DNA of 64,000 nucleotides. Source: Burkholderiales bacterium (GTDB taxonomy: Bacteria > Pseudomonadota > Gammaproteobacteria > Burkholderiales > Burkholderiaceae_C). Positions 12,154 to 23,678 of the stretch are shown here, piece by piece; positions within the stretch are counted from its first letter, which is position 1, and every line of letters begins with the position of its first letter. The stretch covers positions 62,001 to 126,000 of the forward strand of contig CANJJE010000002.1 in NCBI GenBank assembly GCA_947474755.1, in the 5' to 3' direction. Position numbers and translations under genes: made by a program. A model generated the notes under the pieces. That model made no database searches. It was not told the origin of the DNA and saw only the letters and a list, made by a program, of their open reading frames with translations.

Positions 12154-12924
12154 ATGTTCGACTCCACGATCCCTTTCGGCGAGCCCGAACTGATGCGGGC
12201 CAGCAGATTCAGGCGATATCTGCCTCAGGGCGACGATGGCTCGGCGCTGGTGCTCGTGAGCCCTCAAATGGCCTCGGTGAGCCCATCTCTGATGGCCGAT
12301 CTCGAGCACGGCGCCAAGCATGAGCAACGTACCGAGCCGCTCGATGTGCTGGCCACATGCGTGCGCCATGCGCAGCCAGTCACCGTGCACCTGCAGTGCG
12401 GCGAGCGTGCGGTGCCACTGACCTTGTTCCCGCACGAGCGCCTGCTGCACTGCTCTGTGCCGCTCGACACGCTGCTGGCCCAGCGGGAGCCGGAACTGAA
12501 GGTGATCCACATCGAGCCGGCGCTGCTGGCGTTGCCGGGCGAATCTGCCTGGTATCGCGGTCGGCCCGGGCCGTATGCGATCGCCGGCATGTGCTTCCAT
12601 AGCCTGGGAGCTGTCCTGTGGGATCTGGCCTTGCACGGCGGGCGTCACGAGTTGCTGCCTGAGATCACCGGACCGGCGCTCTACAGGGTGACCTACGGGC
12701 TCGACATGGGAGACACCGCGATGTCGGGAACCCTGCTCTCGGCGCTTTACCGATTGCGTCGCGAGTCCTCGCGTCTGCGCGACATCGCCACCTGGCCAGG
12801 ATTCGACCGCGACCGCGCCGTGCGTCTGCTTAACGGGCTGTACCTTCAGTCGGGACTGATCGTCAGCCGCTCTCACCCCGACGCGCTGCGCGACAGCTGG
12901 TTCGGGTCGCTGGGGCACCGCTGA
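12154..12924 (+). CDS. Conserved hypothetical protein
   Basis: About 256 residues from the ATG at 12154; in-frame GTG and TTG codons lie upstream. I do not recognise the family. There is no signal peptide or membrane segment. The C-terminal 60 residues (LRRESSRLRDIATWPGFD, then LLNGLYLQSGLIVSRSHP) look like a small winged-helix-type domain. Coding quality is good and the gene converges on uup with a 3-base gap, so it is probably real. Confidence 0.7.
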   Translation: MFDSTIPFGEPELMRASRFRRYLPQGDDGSALVLVSPQMASVSPSLMADLEHGAKHEQRTEPLDVLATCVRHAQPVTVHLQCGERAVPLTLFPHERLLHCSVPLDTLLAQREPELKVIHIEPALLALPGESAWYRGRPGPYAIAGMCFHSLGAVLWDLALHGGRHELLPEITGPALYRVTYGLDMGDTAMSGTLLSALYRLRRESSRLRDIATWPGFDRDRAVRLLNGLYLQSGLIVSRSHPDALRDSWFGSLGHR

Positions 12925-12927
12925 GGC

Positions 12928-14859
<1,932 letters not shown>

Positions 14860-14929
14860 CCCTCGATTGTGCGGGTTGACCTTGGCATGACCGAGCGGCG
14901 GTCGTGGCCGCAGCACCGAAAATGGCGCG

Positions 14930-15799
14930 ATGGACACCGCGCCCGTCTTTCACGACGCCTTCTACCAATTCGTCTCGATCGCCGATGTGGACGGCACCGC
15001 GGCGACGCTGCGCGAGCTGACGACCGCGCTGACGGGCGTGTTGCTGGTGGCCAGCGAAGGCATCAACGGCACACTGGCCGGCACCGTCGCCGCGCTCGAT
15101 GCATTTCACGGCGCGCTGGCCCACGACCCCCGGCTGGACGGCCGATTCAGAGGCATCGCCGTCAAGCGCAGCCCCTGCGTGACGCCGCCGTTCCAGCGGA
15201 TGAAGGTGCACAGTCGGCCGGAGATTCTGCCGCTGGGCGTGGATGGCGTGAATGCGGTCGGCCACACCGGCCTGCAGGTGTCCCCTGCGCAATGGCGTGC
15301 GCTGCTCGACGACCCGAACTTCGTCGTGATCGACAACCGCAACCACTTCGAGGTGCGGCTCGGTCGCTTTCGTAACGCCGTCGATCCGCAGGTGCACAAC
15401 TTCCGCGACTTCCCCGCCTACATCGAAGCCCAATTGCCGATCTGGCAGGCCGAAGGCAAGCAAGTGGCGATGTACTGCACCGGCGGCATCCGCTGCGAGA
15501 AGACCAGCGCCTGGCTGCACGAGCGCGGCGTGCCGGTGCTGCAGCTCGCGGGTGGCATCCTGAACTACTTTGCGCAGATGTCCGACGCCGAGCGCGACTG
15601 GAGCGGAGAGTGCTTCGTCTTCGACAACCGCATCGCGCTCGACACACAGCTGCGCGAAACCGGCACCACCGCTGAGCAGGTATACGCGGGTGACCCGAAC
15701 GAGGCGTGGCGGCTGCGGCGCGCACAGCAGCTGGCGCGAGCCGCGCGACGCGACGAGGACGAGGCACCCGCGTCCGGCGCCAGGCCACCGTTGACGTGA
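14930..15799 (+). CDS. trhO: tRNA uridine(34) hydroxylase (rhodanese domain)
   Basis: A 289-residue YceA/TrhO protein. An N-terminal ferredoxin-like domain (SEGINGTLAG) precedes a rhodanese domain with the active-site loop YCTGGIRCEKTSAW. TrhO performs the oxygen-dependent hydroxylation of U34 in tRNA, the first step to 5-(carboxy)methoxyuridine. It diverges from uup across 70 bases. Its stop overlaps the GTG of the next gene, so the two RNA-modification genes are probably coupled. Confidence 0.92.
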   Translation: MDTAPVFHDAFYQFVSIADVDGTAATLRELTTALTGVLLVASEGINGTLAGTVAALDAFHGALAHDPRLDGRFRGIAVKRSPCVTPPFQRMKVHSRPEILPLGVDGVNAVGHTGLQVSPAQWRALLDDPNFVVIDNRNHFEVRLGRFRNAVDPQVHNFRDFPAYIEAQLPIWQAEGKQVAMYCTGGIRCEKTSAWLHERGVPVLQLAGGILNYFAQMSDAERDWSGECFVFDNRIALDTQLRETGTTAEQVYAGDPNEAWRLRRAQQLARAARRDEDEAPASGARPPLT

Positions 15800-16782
15800 G
15801 CCCACACACGCCGAGAAGCGCGGCCGGTCGCCAAGCGCAGCGCACGGCTCCACTGCCGACAAAGGATGGCGTCGGCCCGAGTTGTGTTGCCTTGCCGCAC
15901 GGCTCGTGGGGAACGATCAGTGACTTCCTGATCGACCGCTTTCAGGCCGTGCCGGCAGCGACCTGGCAAGCCCGCATGCAGCAGGGTGAACTGGTCGACG
16001 AGCATGGCGTTGAGGTGACTCCGGATCGGCCCTACCGATCGGGATTGCGTGTGTACTACTACCGCTCGATCGAAGACGAGCCGCGCGTTCCGTTCGACGA
16101 GGTCGTGCTGTTCCAGGACGAACTGCTGGTCGTCGCCGACAAGCCGCATTTCCTGTCCGTCACACCGGGCGGCAAGCACCTGCAGGAAACGCTGCTGGTG
16201 CGGCTGAAGCGCCGACTGTGCATCGACGCGCTGGCCCCGCTGCACCGGTTGGACCGCGAAACAGCCGGCGTGGTCGTGTTCGCGGTGCAGCCGGAGACAC
16301 GCGGCGCCTACCAGTCCCTGTTTGCGCAGCGGCAGGTGACCAAACGCTACGAGGCGATCGCGCCATGGCGACCCGAACTGACCTTTCCGCTGACACACCG
16401 CAGCCGGCTGGTGCAGGACGAGCACTTCCTGCGCATGCGCGAAGTGCCCGGCGAAGCAAATGCCGAAACGCTCGTGGAGGTGCTGGCCGTGCAAGACAAC
16501 TTCGCCCGCTACCGCCTGACCCCGCTGACCGGCCGCACTCACCAGTTGCGGGTGCACTGCGCCGCGCTCGGCATGCCTATCGTCGGGGATCGGATGTACC
16601 CGACGCTGCTTGCCGCCGACACCGACGATCATCAACAACCACTGCAGTTGGTGGCTCGTTCGATTGGCTTCGCGGATCCGATCAGCGGGGAAGCTCGCTG
16701 CTTCGACAGCTCACGGCAGCTGGCCTTGCTGCCAGACGTGCGAGGGCTCAAGCCGCCAGCTTCGCTTCCAGCGCATCGATGA
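15796..16782 (+). CDS. RluA family pseudouridine synthase
   Basis: About 328 residues from a GTG that overlaps the trhO stop. After an S4-like N-terminal region (about residues 40-90) comes the RluA catalytic domain with HRLDRETAG, whose Asp is the conserved nucleophile, and the later GRTHQLRVHCAALGMPIVGD block. The RNA target (23S rRNA or tRNA) cannot be told from sequence. The 3' end overlaps convergent gshB by 35 bases. Earlier in-frame starts would run far into trhO. Confidence 0.88.
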   Translation: MSPHTPRSAAGRQAQRTAPLPTKDGVGPSCVALPHGSWGTISDFLIDRFQAVPAATWQARMQQGELVDEHGVEVTPDRPYRSGLRVYYYRSIEDEPRVPFDEVVLFQDELLVVADKPHFLSVTPGGKHLQETLLVRLKRRLCIDALAPLHRLDRETAGVVVFAVQPETRGAYQSLFAQRQVTKRYEAIAPWRPELTFPLTHRSRLVQDEHFLRMREVPGEANAETLVEVLAVQDNFARYRLTPLTGRTHQLRVHCAALGMPIVGDRMYPTLLAADTDDHQQPLQLVARSIGFADPISGEARCFDSSRQLALLPDVRGLKPPASLPAHR

Positions 16783-17707
16783 ACGCCTTCGCCACATCGA
16801 ATCCGGTCTGCTTCGTGATCTCCTGAAAGCCAGTGGGGCTGGTGACGTTGATCTCGGTCACGCAATCGCCGATCACGTCGAGGCCGACCAGCAGCAGGCC
16901 ACGGGATGCGAGCACCGGGCCGATCGCTTCGGCGATCTCGCGGTCGCGCGGGGAGAGCGGCTGAGCGACCCCTTTGCCGCCCACGGCCAGGTTGCCGCGG
17001 ATCTCGCTGCCCTGAGGAATGCGCGCCAGCGCGAACGGCACTGGCACACCGTCGATCAGCAGGACGCGTTTATCTCCCTGTGCGATTTCGGGCAGGTACC
17101 GCTGGACCATCACCGTCTGTTCACCGTGTCGGTTCAGCGTTTCGATGATGCTGCCGAGATTGAGGCCATCCGACCCGACGCGGAAGATGCCCATGCCGCC
17201 CATGCCGTCTAGCGGCTTCAGGATGATGTCCAGATGCTCTGCGTGAAAGCGGCGGATGTCACTGGCGTCGCGGGTGACCAGGGTCGGGCCGATGAACTGC
17301 GGGAACTCCAGGATGGCCAGCTTCTCCGGGTGCTCGCGCAGCGCCGACGGGCGGTTGAACACCCGAGCGCCCTCGCGCTCGGCCTGGCCGAGCAGGTGGG
17401 TCGCGTAAAAGTATTCGCTGTCGAACGGAGGGTCCTTGCGCATCACCACCGCGTCGACCTCGGCCAGCACGACCGGGATCTCGTCGGGCGGCTGCTGCCG
17501 GGCAGAGAACCACGCCGGGCCATCGGGCGTCAATGTGATCTCGCGCACATAGGCGGTGACGCGGCCGCTGCGCTGCCACATCAGGTCGCGGGTCTGGCAG
17601 GCGAGCAAGGTGTGGCCGCGAGCGGCAGCCTCGCGCATCATCACGAAAGTGGTGTCCTTGGAGGTATTGAAGCCTTCAAGCGGGTCGGCGACGAACAGCA
17701 GTTTCAT
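16748..17707 (-). CDS. gshB: Glutathione synthetase
   Basis: A 319-residue ATP-grasp enzyme that joins gamma-glutamylcysteine to glycine, the second step of glutathione synthesis. Family blocks include MKLLFVADPLEGFNTSKDTT, VMRKDPPFDSEYFYATHLL, LDIILKPLDGMGGMGIFRV and INVTSPTGFQEI. gshA lies 4.5 kb upstream on the same strand, with a potassium transporter and two thiosulfate genes between them. Confidence 0.98.
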   Translation of the reverse strand: MKLLFVADPLEGFNTSKDTTFVMMREAAARGHTLLACQTRDLMWQRSGRVTAYVREITLTPDGPAWFSARQQPPDEIPVVLAEVDAVVMRKDPPFDSEYFYATHLLGQAEREGARVFNRPSALREHPEKLAILEFPQFIGPTLVTRDASDIRRFHAEHLDIILKPLDGMGGMGIFRVGSDGLNLGSIIETLNRHGEQTVMVQRYLPEIAQGDKRVLLIDGVPVPFALARIPQGSEIRGNLAVGGKGVAQPLSPRDREIAEAIGPVLASRGLLLVGLDVIGDCVTEINVTSPTGFQEITKQTGFDVAKAFIDALEAKLAA

Positions 17708-17839
17708 GAGCGGGGTGGGTCCTGTGGTTCCTGAGGATCAACGAGCACGACTGTTGCACAAGCAGCGCCAATGCGTCGGCATCGACCCATCCACCGTTGC
17801 TTCTCCGGCCGAGCCAAATCGCAACCTGGCAGTGCCGGA

Positions 17840-19795
17840 TCAGATCTCGACCTTGGAGCCCAGCTCCACCACCCGGTTGGTGGGCAGCCGCAGGAAATCC
17901 GCCGCTGCCGCCGCGTTGCGGTGCATGCTGGCGAAGAGCTTTTCCCGCCACATCGCCATGCCGTGGCCCAGAGTCGGGATGACGATGTCTCGCGACAGGA
18001 AATAGCTGGTGTCCATCGGGTCCAGCGCCACGCCACGCAGCTTCAACGACTCCAGCGCTTCGGGCACATCAGGGTCGTTCTTGAAGCCGAAGCACAGCGT
18101 CACCTGCCAGCAGTCGCGCCCGAGCGGTTCGATCTGGCAGCGCCGGTCGAAGCTCAGCCAGGGCACCTCAAGATGGGTCACGGTCACGAACAGGTTGGTT
18201 TCATGGAGCACCTTGTTGTGCTTCAGGTTGTGCAGCAGAGCGTTCGGCGTCAGGCCCTGTTCGCTCACCAGGAACACCGCGGTGCCTGGCACCCTGACGG
18301 GAGGGTTGACGAACACCGCATCGAGGAAGCTGTTCAGCTCGATCGCGTCGTCGCGCATGCGGTCGTGCATCAGCATTCGGCCCTGCTTCCAGGTCATCAT
18401 CAGCATGAACATCACGCCTCCCAGCAAGACCGGGAACCAGCCGCCGTCGAACAGCTTGACGGCGTTGGCAGCGAAGAACACCAGATCGACCACGAAGAAG
18501 AAGAAGGTGGCGGCGATGCACAGCGACCACGGGTATTTCCATGCGTAACGGATGACGAAGAAGGTCATCGTGGTGGTGATCAGCATGTCGATCGTCACAG
18601 CGATGCCATAAGCACCGGCCAGCTTGCTGCTGGAGCCGAAGACGATCACCGCGAGCACGATGCAGGCGTAGAGGCTCCAGTTGACGAATGGCACGTAGAC
18701 CTGACCGGTTTCCTTGACCGAGGTGTGAGCGATGCGCAGACGCGGCAGATAGCCCAGCTGGATGGCCTGCTTGGTGACCGAGAAGGCCGCCGTGATCAAG
18801 GCCTGTGAGGCGATCACCGTCGCACAGGTGGCCAGACCGATCAGCGGGTACAGCGCCCACTGCGGTGCCATTTCATAGAACGGGTTGCGCACGTTCTCAG
18901 GGTGATCCAGCAGCATCGCCCCTTGACCAAAGTAGTTGATCACCAGCGCAGGCATCACCAGGCTGAACCACGCCATTCGGATCGGCCGCTTGCCGAAATG
19001 CCCCATGTCGGCATACAGCGCCTCGGCCCCGGTGACGCAGAGCACGACCGAGCCCAGCGCAATGAAGGCAATGCCGGGTTGCGATGCGATGAAGCTCAGC
19101 GCGTGGTGCGGGCTCAACGCCCACAGCACGGCCGGGTTGGCGGCAATGTGCTGCGCACCCAATAACGCCAGCACCATGAACCACAACACCGTGATCGGCC
19201 CGAAAAGGCGGCCGACACTGCGGGTACCGAAGCGCTGGAAGAAAAACAAGCCCGTCAGCACGATCAGCGTCAGCGGCAGCACGAAGCGGTGCAGGGACGG
19301 CGCAGCGACCTCCAGCCCCTCAACCGCTGACAGCACCGAGATGGCCGGGGTGATGACACCGTCACCGAAAAAGATCGCGGTACCAAAAATGCCGACCAGC
19401 AACAGCCGCTGTCGCAGCACGGGCCGATGTTTCACCGCCTGCGAAGCAAGCGCCAACATGGCAATCAATCCCCCCTCGCCGTTGTTGTCGGCACGCAGGA
19501 TCAGCATCACGTACTTGGTCGACACCACGACGGTCAGCGTCCAGAACACCAGCGACAGCACGCCGTAGATGTTGTCCGGCGTCAGCGGGACATGGCCGTG
19601 TGCGAACACCTCCTTGAGCGCGTAAAGCGGACTGGTGCCGATGTCTCCGTAAACGACACCGATAGCGCCGAGCGTCAGGGCGGCAAGACTTGAAGCGGGA
19701 CGGTGGGGGGTCAAGAGGGACCGGGATACGCCCGGGGTAAGGCTTGGAGAAGAAGCATTGTGCGCCCAGGGTTGCCCTTGGGTTGCACCTGGCAA
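17840..19795 (-). CDS. kup: Kup low-affinity potassium transporter
   Basis: A 651-residue KUP/HAK transporter. The signature [20 protein letters not shown] lies near residues 42-61, followed by about twelve membrane helices and a C-terminal soluble domain of roughly 170 residues. It imports potassium, probably by proton symport. The listed start is a TTG; a second in-frame TTG sits about 27 codons downstream, and neither has a good ribosome site, so the N-terminus is uncertain. Confidence 0.96.
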   Translation of the reverse strand: MPGATQGQPWAHNASSPSLTPGVSRSLLTPHRPASSLAALTLGAIGVVYGDIGTSPLYALKEVFAHGHVPLTPDNIYGVLSLVFWTLTVVVSTKYVMLILRADNNGEGGLIAMLALASQAVKHRPVLRQRLLLVGIFGTAIFFGDGVITPAISVLSAVEGLEVAAPSLHRFVLPLTLIVLTGLFFFQRFGTRSVGRLFGPITVLWFMVLALLGAQHIAANPAVLWALSPHHALSFIASQPGIAFIALGSVVLCVTGAEALYADMGHFGKRPIRMAWFSLVMPALVINYFGQGAMLLDHPENVRNPFYEMAPQWALYPLIGLATCATVIASQALITAAFSVTKQAIQLGYLPRLRIAHTSVKETGQVYVPFVNWSLYACIVLAVIVFGSSSKLAGAYGIAVTIDMLITTTMTFFVIRYAWKYPWSLCIAATFFFFVVDLVFFAANAVKLFDGGWFPVLLGGVMFMLMMTWKQGRMLMHDRMRDDAIELNSFLDAVFVNPPVRVPGTAVFLVSEQGLTPNALLHNLKHNKVLHETNLFVTVTHLEVPWLSFDRRCQIEPLGRDCWQVTLCFGFKNDPDVPEALESLKLRGVALDPMDTSYFLSRDIVIPTLGHGMAMWREKLFASMHRNAAAAADFLRLPTNRVVELGSKVEI

Positions 19796-19924
19796 GGGGA
19801 GCAGGCGCGTCGGCCCGCTGAATTCTGTAGCGGCGCTGCAACGCCGGGGACAGGCGCTGCTGTCGACCGGTCGGCAAGCAGGTGACGGTCGGATCTGCCT
19901 GCGGTGCCAGCGAGGTCGCCAGCC

Positions 19925-21136
19925 TCAACGCGGCGCGGCCAGACCCACCCGCAGACCCACCCACACGGCGGCGAGCATCGACACGGCGAACAACCAGCCG
20001 GAAAGGGCCCCCGCCATGACGCCTGACATCAGCGTGCCGACCGTACAGCCCAGGCCGGTCATTGCGCCCCACCCCAGCAGCACGCCGCCACCCAGCCCCC
20101 GCATGGCATGACTCCAGCGTGGCCAGCGGGGCTGGTACTGACCTGACAGCAAGGCAGCGGCGAATGCTCCGGACACCAGGCCCAGCACCAGTTGGGCATT
20201 CGGCGTGTTCCACAGCGCCGTACCGAGCTGGGTGGCGCAGCCGGCGAGTTGATCAAGTCCGTCGAGGCGCTCCGGTACCCAGCCCCAGGCAGACGTGCTG
20301 TCGCGCGCCGACGCGCCGAGCGCTGCCGTCACCCCGAGCGGGCGCAGGCGCAACAGCGCCAGTGTCGCGAGCCAGCCCACCACCATGCCGCCAACAGCGT
20401 ATGACCAGCGCTGCGGTCCGAACAGCCGCCGCGCCCATTCGACACCCGTGCGCGGCGCTGCAGGGCGTTCGACCGGTGGGGGCGGCCAGCCACGCCGGGA
20501 CCACCATGCAGCGGTCGCACCGAGCACCGACAGCGTGATCAAGACCGACCCGCTGTAGCCCACCACATGGGGCAACCACACCGGCCGGGCAGTCGCAATG
20601 GCCAGGCTGTACAAGGTGTTCCAGGTGTTGAAGCCGACCACGAACCCGAGCGCCGCGCCCATCAGCGCGAACGGTGCGGTCGGCGAGCCTTCGCCGAGCC
20701 GGTACCAGTGCGCACAGATGCACGAGCCCGAGATCACCATGCCCAGCCCGAAGGACACGCCGGCGAGGGCCAGGACCCAGCTGACCGGGCCGATGTGGGC
20801 GTCTGCAGGCAGACGCTGGGGCATGGGTACAGGCAGCCAGCCGGCGTAGACCAGATGCATGCCGATCGCTCCCACCGCCAGCGCCAGCAGGATCGACAGC
20901 AGGCCGCGCGGGTCAGCGCCTGCGGGACCAGGGTCGAAATAGTCCCGGGCGTGGCAGAAAAAGCAGAACCGCGAACGCTGCAGGACAACGCCCAGGACCG
21001 CGCCGATCCCCAGCGCGAACAAGAGCGTGCGCCCGTCACTCAGCTCTGAAAGCCGGGCAGCCGCCATCAGCAGGAAGGCTGCCGGCACAACGGCAGCCGC
21101 CGCGGCGATCTGCCGCGGCGAGAAGGAGATGGTCAA
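19925..21136 (-). CDS. YeeE/YedE (TsuA-like) thiosulfate transporter
   Basis: A 403-residue polytopic membrane protein of the YeeE/YedE family. It carries the three spaced cysteine motifs of that family: FCFFCHARD, SGSCICAHW and GLGCTVGTLMSG. In characterised members these cysteines relay thiosulfate through the membrane. Its stop-to-start neighbour is a periplasmic rhodanese only 7 bases upstream, which supports a thiosulfate or sulfane-sulfur role. The start is a TTG with little ribosome-site support. Confidence 0.88.
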   Translation of the reverse strand: MTISFSPRQIAAAAAVVPAAFLLMAAARLSELSDGRTLLFALGIGAVLGVVLQRSRFCFFCHARDYFDPGPAGADPRGLLSILLALAVGAIGMHLVYAGWLPVPMPQRLPADAHIGPVSWVLALAGVSFGLGMVISGSCICAHWYRLGEGSPTAPFALMGAALGFVVGFNTWNTLYSLAIATARPVWLPHVVGYSGSVLITLSVLGATAAWWSRRGWPPPPVERPAAPRTGVEWARRLFGPQRWSYAVGGMVVGWLATLALLRLRPLGVTAALGASARDSTSAWGWVPERLDGLDQLAGCATQLGTALWNTPNAQLVLGLVSGAFAAALLSGQYQPRWPRWSHAMRGLGGGVLLGWGAMTGLGCTVGTLMSGVMAGALSGWLFAVSMLAAVWVGLRVGLAAPR

Positions 21137-21143
21137 GACCGAC

Positions 21144-22091
21144 TCAGCTGCCAGTCCAGACAGTGCCCGACGGGTTGTTCACCGGGACGCCGACAGAGTT
21201 GCCGTACTCGGTCCAGGAGCCGTCGTAGTTGCGAACGTCATACGCCAGCAGCTTCTTCAACGCGAACCAGGTATGGCTGGATCGCTCGCCGATACGGCAG
21301 TAGGTGATGACCGGCTTGCTGCCATCGATGCCAACGCTGGCATACAAGGCCTTCAGCTCGGGGACCGATTTGAAGGTGCCGTCGGCGTTCACGGCGCGGC
21401 TCCAAGGCACATTGACGGCGCCCGGGATATGGCCAGCGCGAACTGCCAGCTCGGTGAAGCCCTGAGGGGCGACCACCTTGCCGCTGTATTCATCCGGCGA
21501 GCGGATGTCGACAAGCCTCGCATCGAGCTTCCCGTTGGCCACAGCGACCGCATCGACAAGCCCGGCTCGCAGCTGCGTATTGACGGCGGTCACCTTGTAG
21601 GCGGTGGGCTGCAACGTCGACACCCGGGTGTCGAGCGGACGATTCTCTGCCTCCCACTTCTTGCGCCCGCCATCAAGCAGCTTGACGTTGTTGACGTTGT
21701 AGACGTCAAACACCCACGCCGCCCACGCGGCAAACCAGTTGTTGGTGTCGCCATAGATCACGACCGTGCTGTCCGGCGCCACTCCCGCAGACGACAGCAG
21801 CTTCTCGAAGCCTTCCTTGCTGACGATGTCGCGCCTGACGCGGTCGTTCAGGTCCTGGTGCCACGAGAAATTGACAGCACCAGGGATATGGCCTTTCTCG
21901 AACACGCCGGGATTCACACTGACCTCGACGATGCGAATCTTCGGATTCTTCAGATTGGCTTCGAGCCAATCGGTGGTCACCAGCGGACCAGCGGCACCAG
22001 CGGCGGCCTGAGCGGCCGCACTGCCCGCGACCATCAATCCACCCACCGCCGCAAGCAGCGCCTTGAACAGAGAGCCACGCCACGTTGTCAT
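21144..22091 (-). CDS. Periplasmic thiosulfate sulfurtransferase (tandem rhodanese)
   Basis: A 315-residue protein with an N-terminal signal peptide (cleavage near GSAAAQA, residues 24-30) and two rhodanese domains. The C-terminal domain has the catalytic loop ITYCRIGERSSHTWF; the N-terminal one (VVIYGDTNNWFAAW) lacks the Cys, as is usual in tandem rhodaneses. GGAGG lies 8 bases before the ATG at 22091; a GTG directly before that ATG is an alternative. It probably moves sulfane sulfur in the periplasm in concert with the YeeE transporter. Confidence 0.93.
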   Translation of the reverse strand: MTTWRGSLFKALLAAVGGLMVAGSAAAQAAAGAAGPLVTTDWLEANLKNPKIRIVEVSVNPGVFEKGHIPGAVNFSWHQDLNDRVRRDIVSKEGFEKLLSSAGVAPDSTVVIYGDTNNWFAAWAAWVFDVYNVNNVKLLDGGRKKWEAENRPLDTRVSTLQPTAYKVTAVNTQLRAGLVDAVAVANGKLDARLVDIRSPDEYSGKVVAPQGFTELAVRAGHIPGAVNVPWSRAVNADGTFKSVPELKALYASVGIDGSKPVITYCRIGERSSHTWFALKKLLAYDVRNYDGSWTEYGNSVGVPVNNPSGTVWTGS

Positions 22092-22210
22092 CACAGAGTC
22101 CTCCTTGAAAGTCCCAGAAGCCTGGAGTTTTCAATGGGTACCCTGCGGTCATCAACGAAGCTGTTCACATATCGATAGGCGCTCGCATTTGAATGGCCCG
22201 AAGGCGAAAT

Positions 22211-23506
22211 TCATTCGTAGCTCTCGGCTTCCGGGTCGGTCGATTCCAGCTCGTAGCTCGCCGCGACCATGGCCAGGCGCGCGATCACGCCGTACATGTA
22301 GAAGCGGTTCGGCGCGCTGGCACCGGGCTTGACACCCGGGCGCGGCAGGTGGCCGGATTCGGCGAAAGCGAGCGGCACGAAGCTCGCACCGGGCGAGTTC
22401 AGGTTCTCGTCGATGCCGCGTTCGGCGTTGACTCGGTAGAAGCCACCGACGACATAGCGGTCGATCATGTAGACCACCGGCTCGGCCACCGCATCGTTGA
22501 CCCGCTCGTAGGTCGGCACGCCTTCCTGCAGGATCACCTCGGTGACTTCCTGACCATCCTTGATCACGCTCATCTTGTTGCGCGAGCGGCGATTCAGGTC
22601 GACCAGATCCTTCGGGTCGCGCACGGTCATGATGCCCATGCCATAGGTGCCGGCATCAGCCTTCACGATGATGAAGGGCTTTTCCTGAATACCGTATTCC
22701 TTGTACTTGCGGCGGATTTTCCCGAGCAGCGCGTCGGCGCTGCTCATCAGGCAGTCGGTACCCGTGCCATTGGTGAAATTGACTTCGCCACAGCCTGCAA
22801 ACAGCGGGTTGATCAGCCAGGGGTCCATGCCCAGCAGCTTCGCGAACTTCTTGGCCACCTCCTCGTAAGCCGCGAAATGGTTGGTCTTGCGGCGCACGGC
22901 CCACCCGGCATGCAGCGGTGGAAGCAGGAACTGCTCATGCAGGTTCTCCAGTACTTTCGGGATGCCCGCCGACAGGTCATTGTTGAGCAGGATGGTGCAG
23001 GGATCGAAGTCCTTCAGTCCCAGTCGCCCGCGGCTACGGGTCAACGGCTCCATGGTCAAGGAGCTGCCATCGGGCAATTCGATCGCCGTCGGGCTGGTGA
23101 TGGTGTCGTCCAGCGTACCCAGGCGCACGTTCATGCCGGCCATGTGGAAGATCTGCATCAGCCGCTGGACGTTCGCGAGATAGAAGGTGTTGCGGGTGTG
23201 CTTCTCGGGGATCAGCAGCAGGTTCTTCGCCTCCGGGCAGATCTTCTCGATCGCCGCCATCGCCGCCTGCACCGCCAGCGGCAACATCTCCGAGGTCAGG
23301 TTGTTGAAGCCGCCGGGGAACAGATTGGTGTCCACGGGCGCCAGCTTGAAGCCGGCATTGCGCAGATCGACCGAGGTATAGAACGGGGGGGTGTGTTCCA
23401 TCCATTCGAGGCGGAACCAGCGTTCGATCGCAGGCAGCGATTCCAGAATGCGCTGCTCGAGCTCGTTGGTGGGGCCGGTCAAGGCAGTGATGAGATGAGG
23501 GACCAT
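22211..23506 (-). CDS. gshA: Glutamate--cysteine ligase (betaproteobacterial type)
   Basis: A 431-residue GshA of the distinct proteobacterial type found in beta- and some acidophilic gammaproteobacteria, unlike enterobacterial GshA. It catalyses the first step of glutathione synthesis. Recognisable blocks are VPHLITALTGPTNELEQRIL at the start, FKLAPVDTNLFPGGFNNL, FIIVKADAGTYGMGIMTV and GVIARLAMVAASYELE. The ATG at 23506 fits the family start; the open frame extends 24 codons further. Confidence 0.95.
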   Translation of the reverse strand: MVPHLITALTGPTNELEQRILESLPAIERWFRLEWMEHTPPFYTSVDLRNAGFKLAPVDTNLFPGGFNNLTSEMLPLAVQAAMAAIEKICPEAKNLLLIPEKHTRNTFYLANVQRLMQIFHMAGMNVRLGTLDDTITSPTAIELPDGSSLTMEPLTRSRGRLGLKDFDPCTILLNNDLSAGIPKVLENLHEQFLLPPLHAGWAVRRKTNHFAAYEEVAKKFAKLLGMDPWLINPLFAGCGEVNFTNGTGTDCLMSSADALLGKIRRKYKEYGIQEKPFIIVKADAGTYGMGIMTVRDPKDLVDLNRRSRNKMSVIKDGQEVTEVILQEGVPTYERVNDAVAEPVVYMIDRYVVGGFYRVNAERGIDENLNSPGASFVPLAFAESGHLPRPGVKPGASAPNRFYMYGVIARLAMVAASYELESTDPEAESYE

Positions 23507-23596
23507 GGTGCTGCCTGATTGCGATTGACGACACGCATGGGCGCATGCGTGAAGAACCATTCTAGAAGTGCAATTCAAGTGCAGTGTGCGCCGCCC

Positions 23597-23626
23597 AAAA
23601 ACAAGAGCCGCCTTGCGGCGGCTCTT
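23597..23626 (-). terminator. Terminator of the porin-glnK-amtB operon
   Basis: A 10-bp perfect inverted repeat (AAGAGCCGCC / GGCGGCTCTT) with a 4-base loop. On the minus strand it is followed by a T-rich run (TTGTTTTTGG). It lies about 50 bases beyond the amtB stop and upstream of gshA, separating the two units. Confidence 0.85.
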
Positions 23627-23678
23627 GATCTGACACGGGGATCAAGCCTGTTCCAGGCCTGCCCCGTTCCCAGAGGGC

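Noticed and set aside
22193-23518. 441-codon plus-strand open frame opposite gshA
   Set aside because: Antisense shadow of gshA without recognisable protein features.
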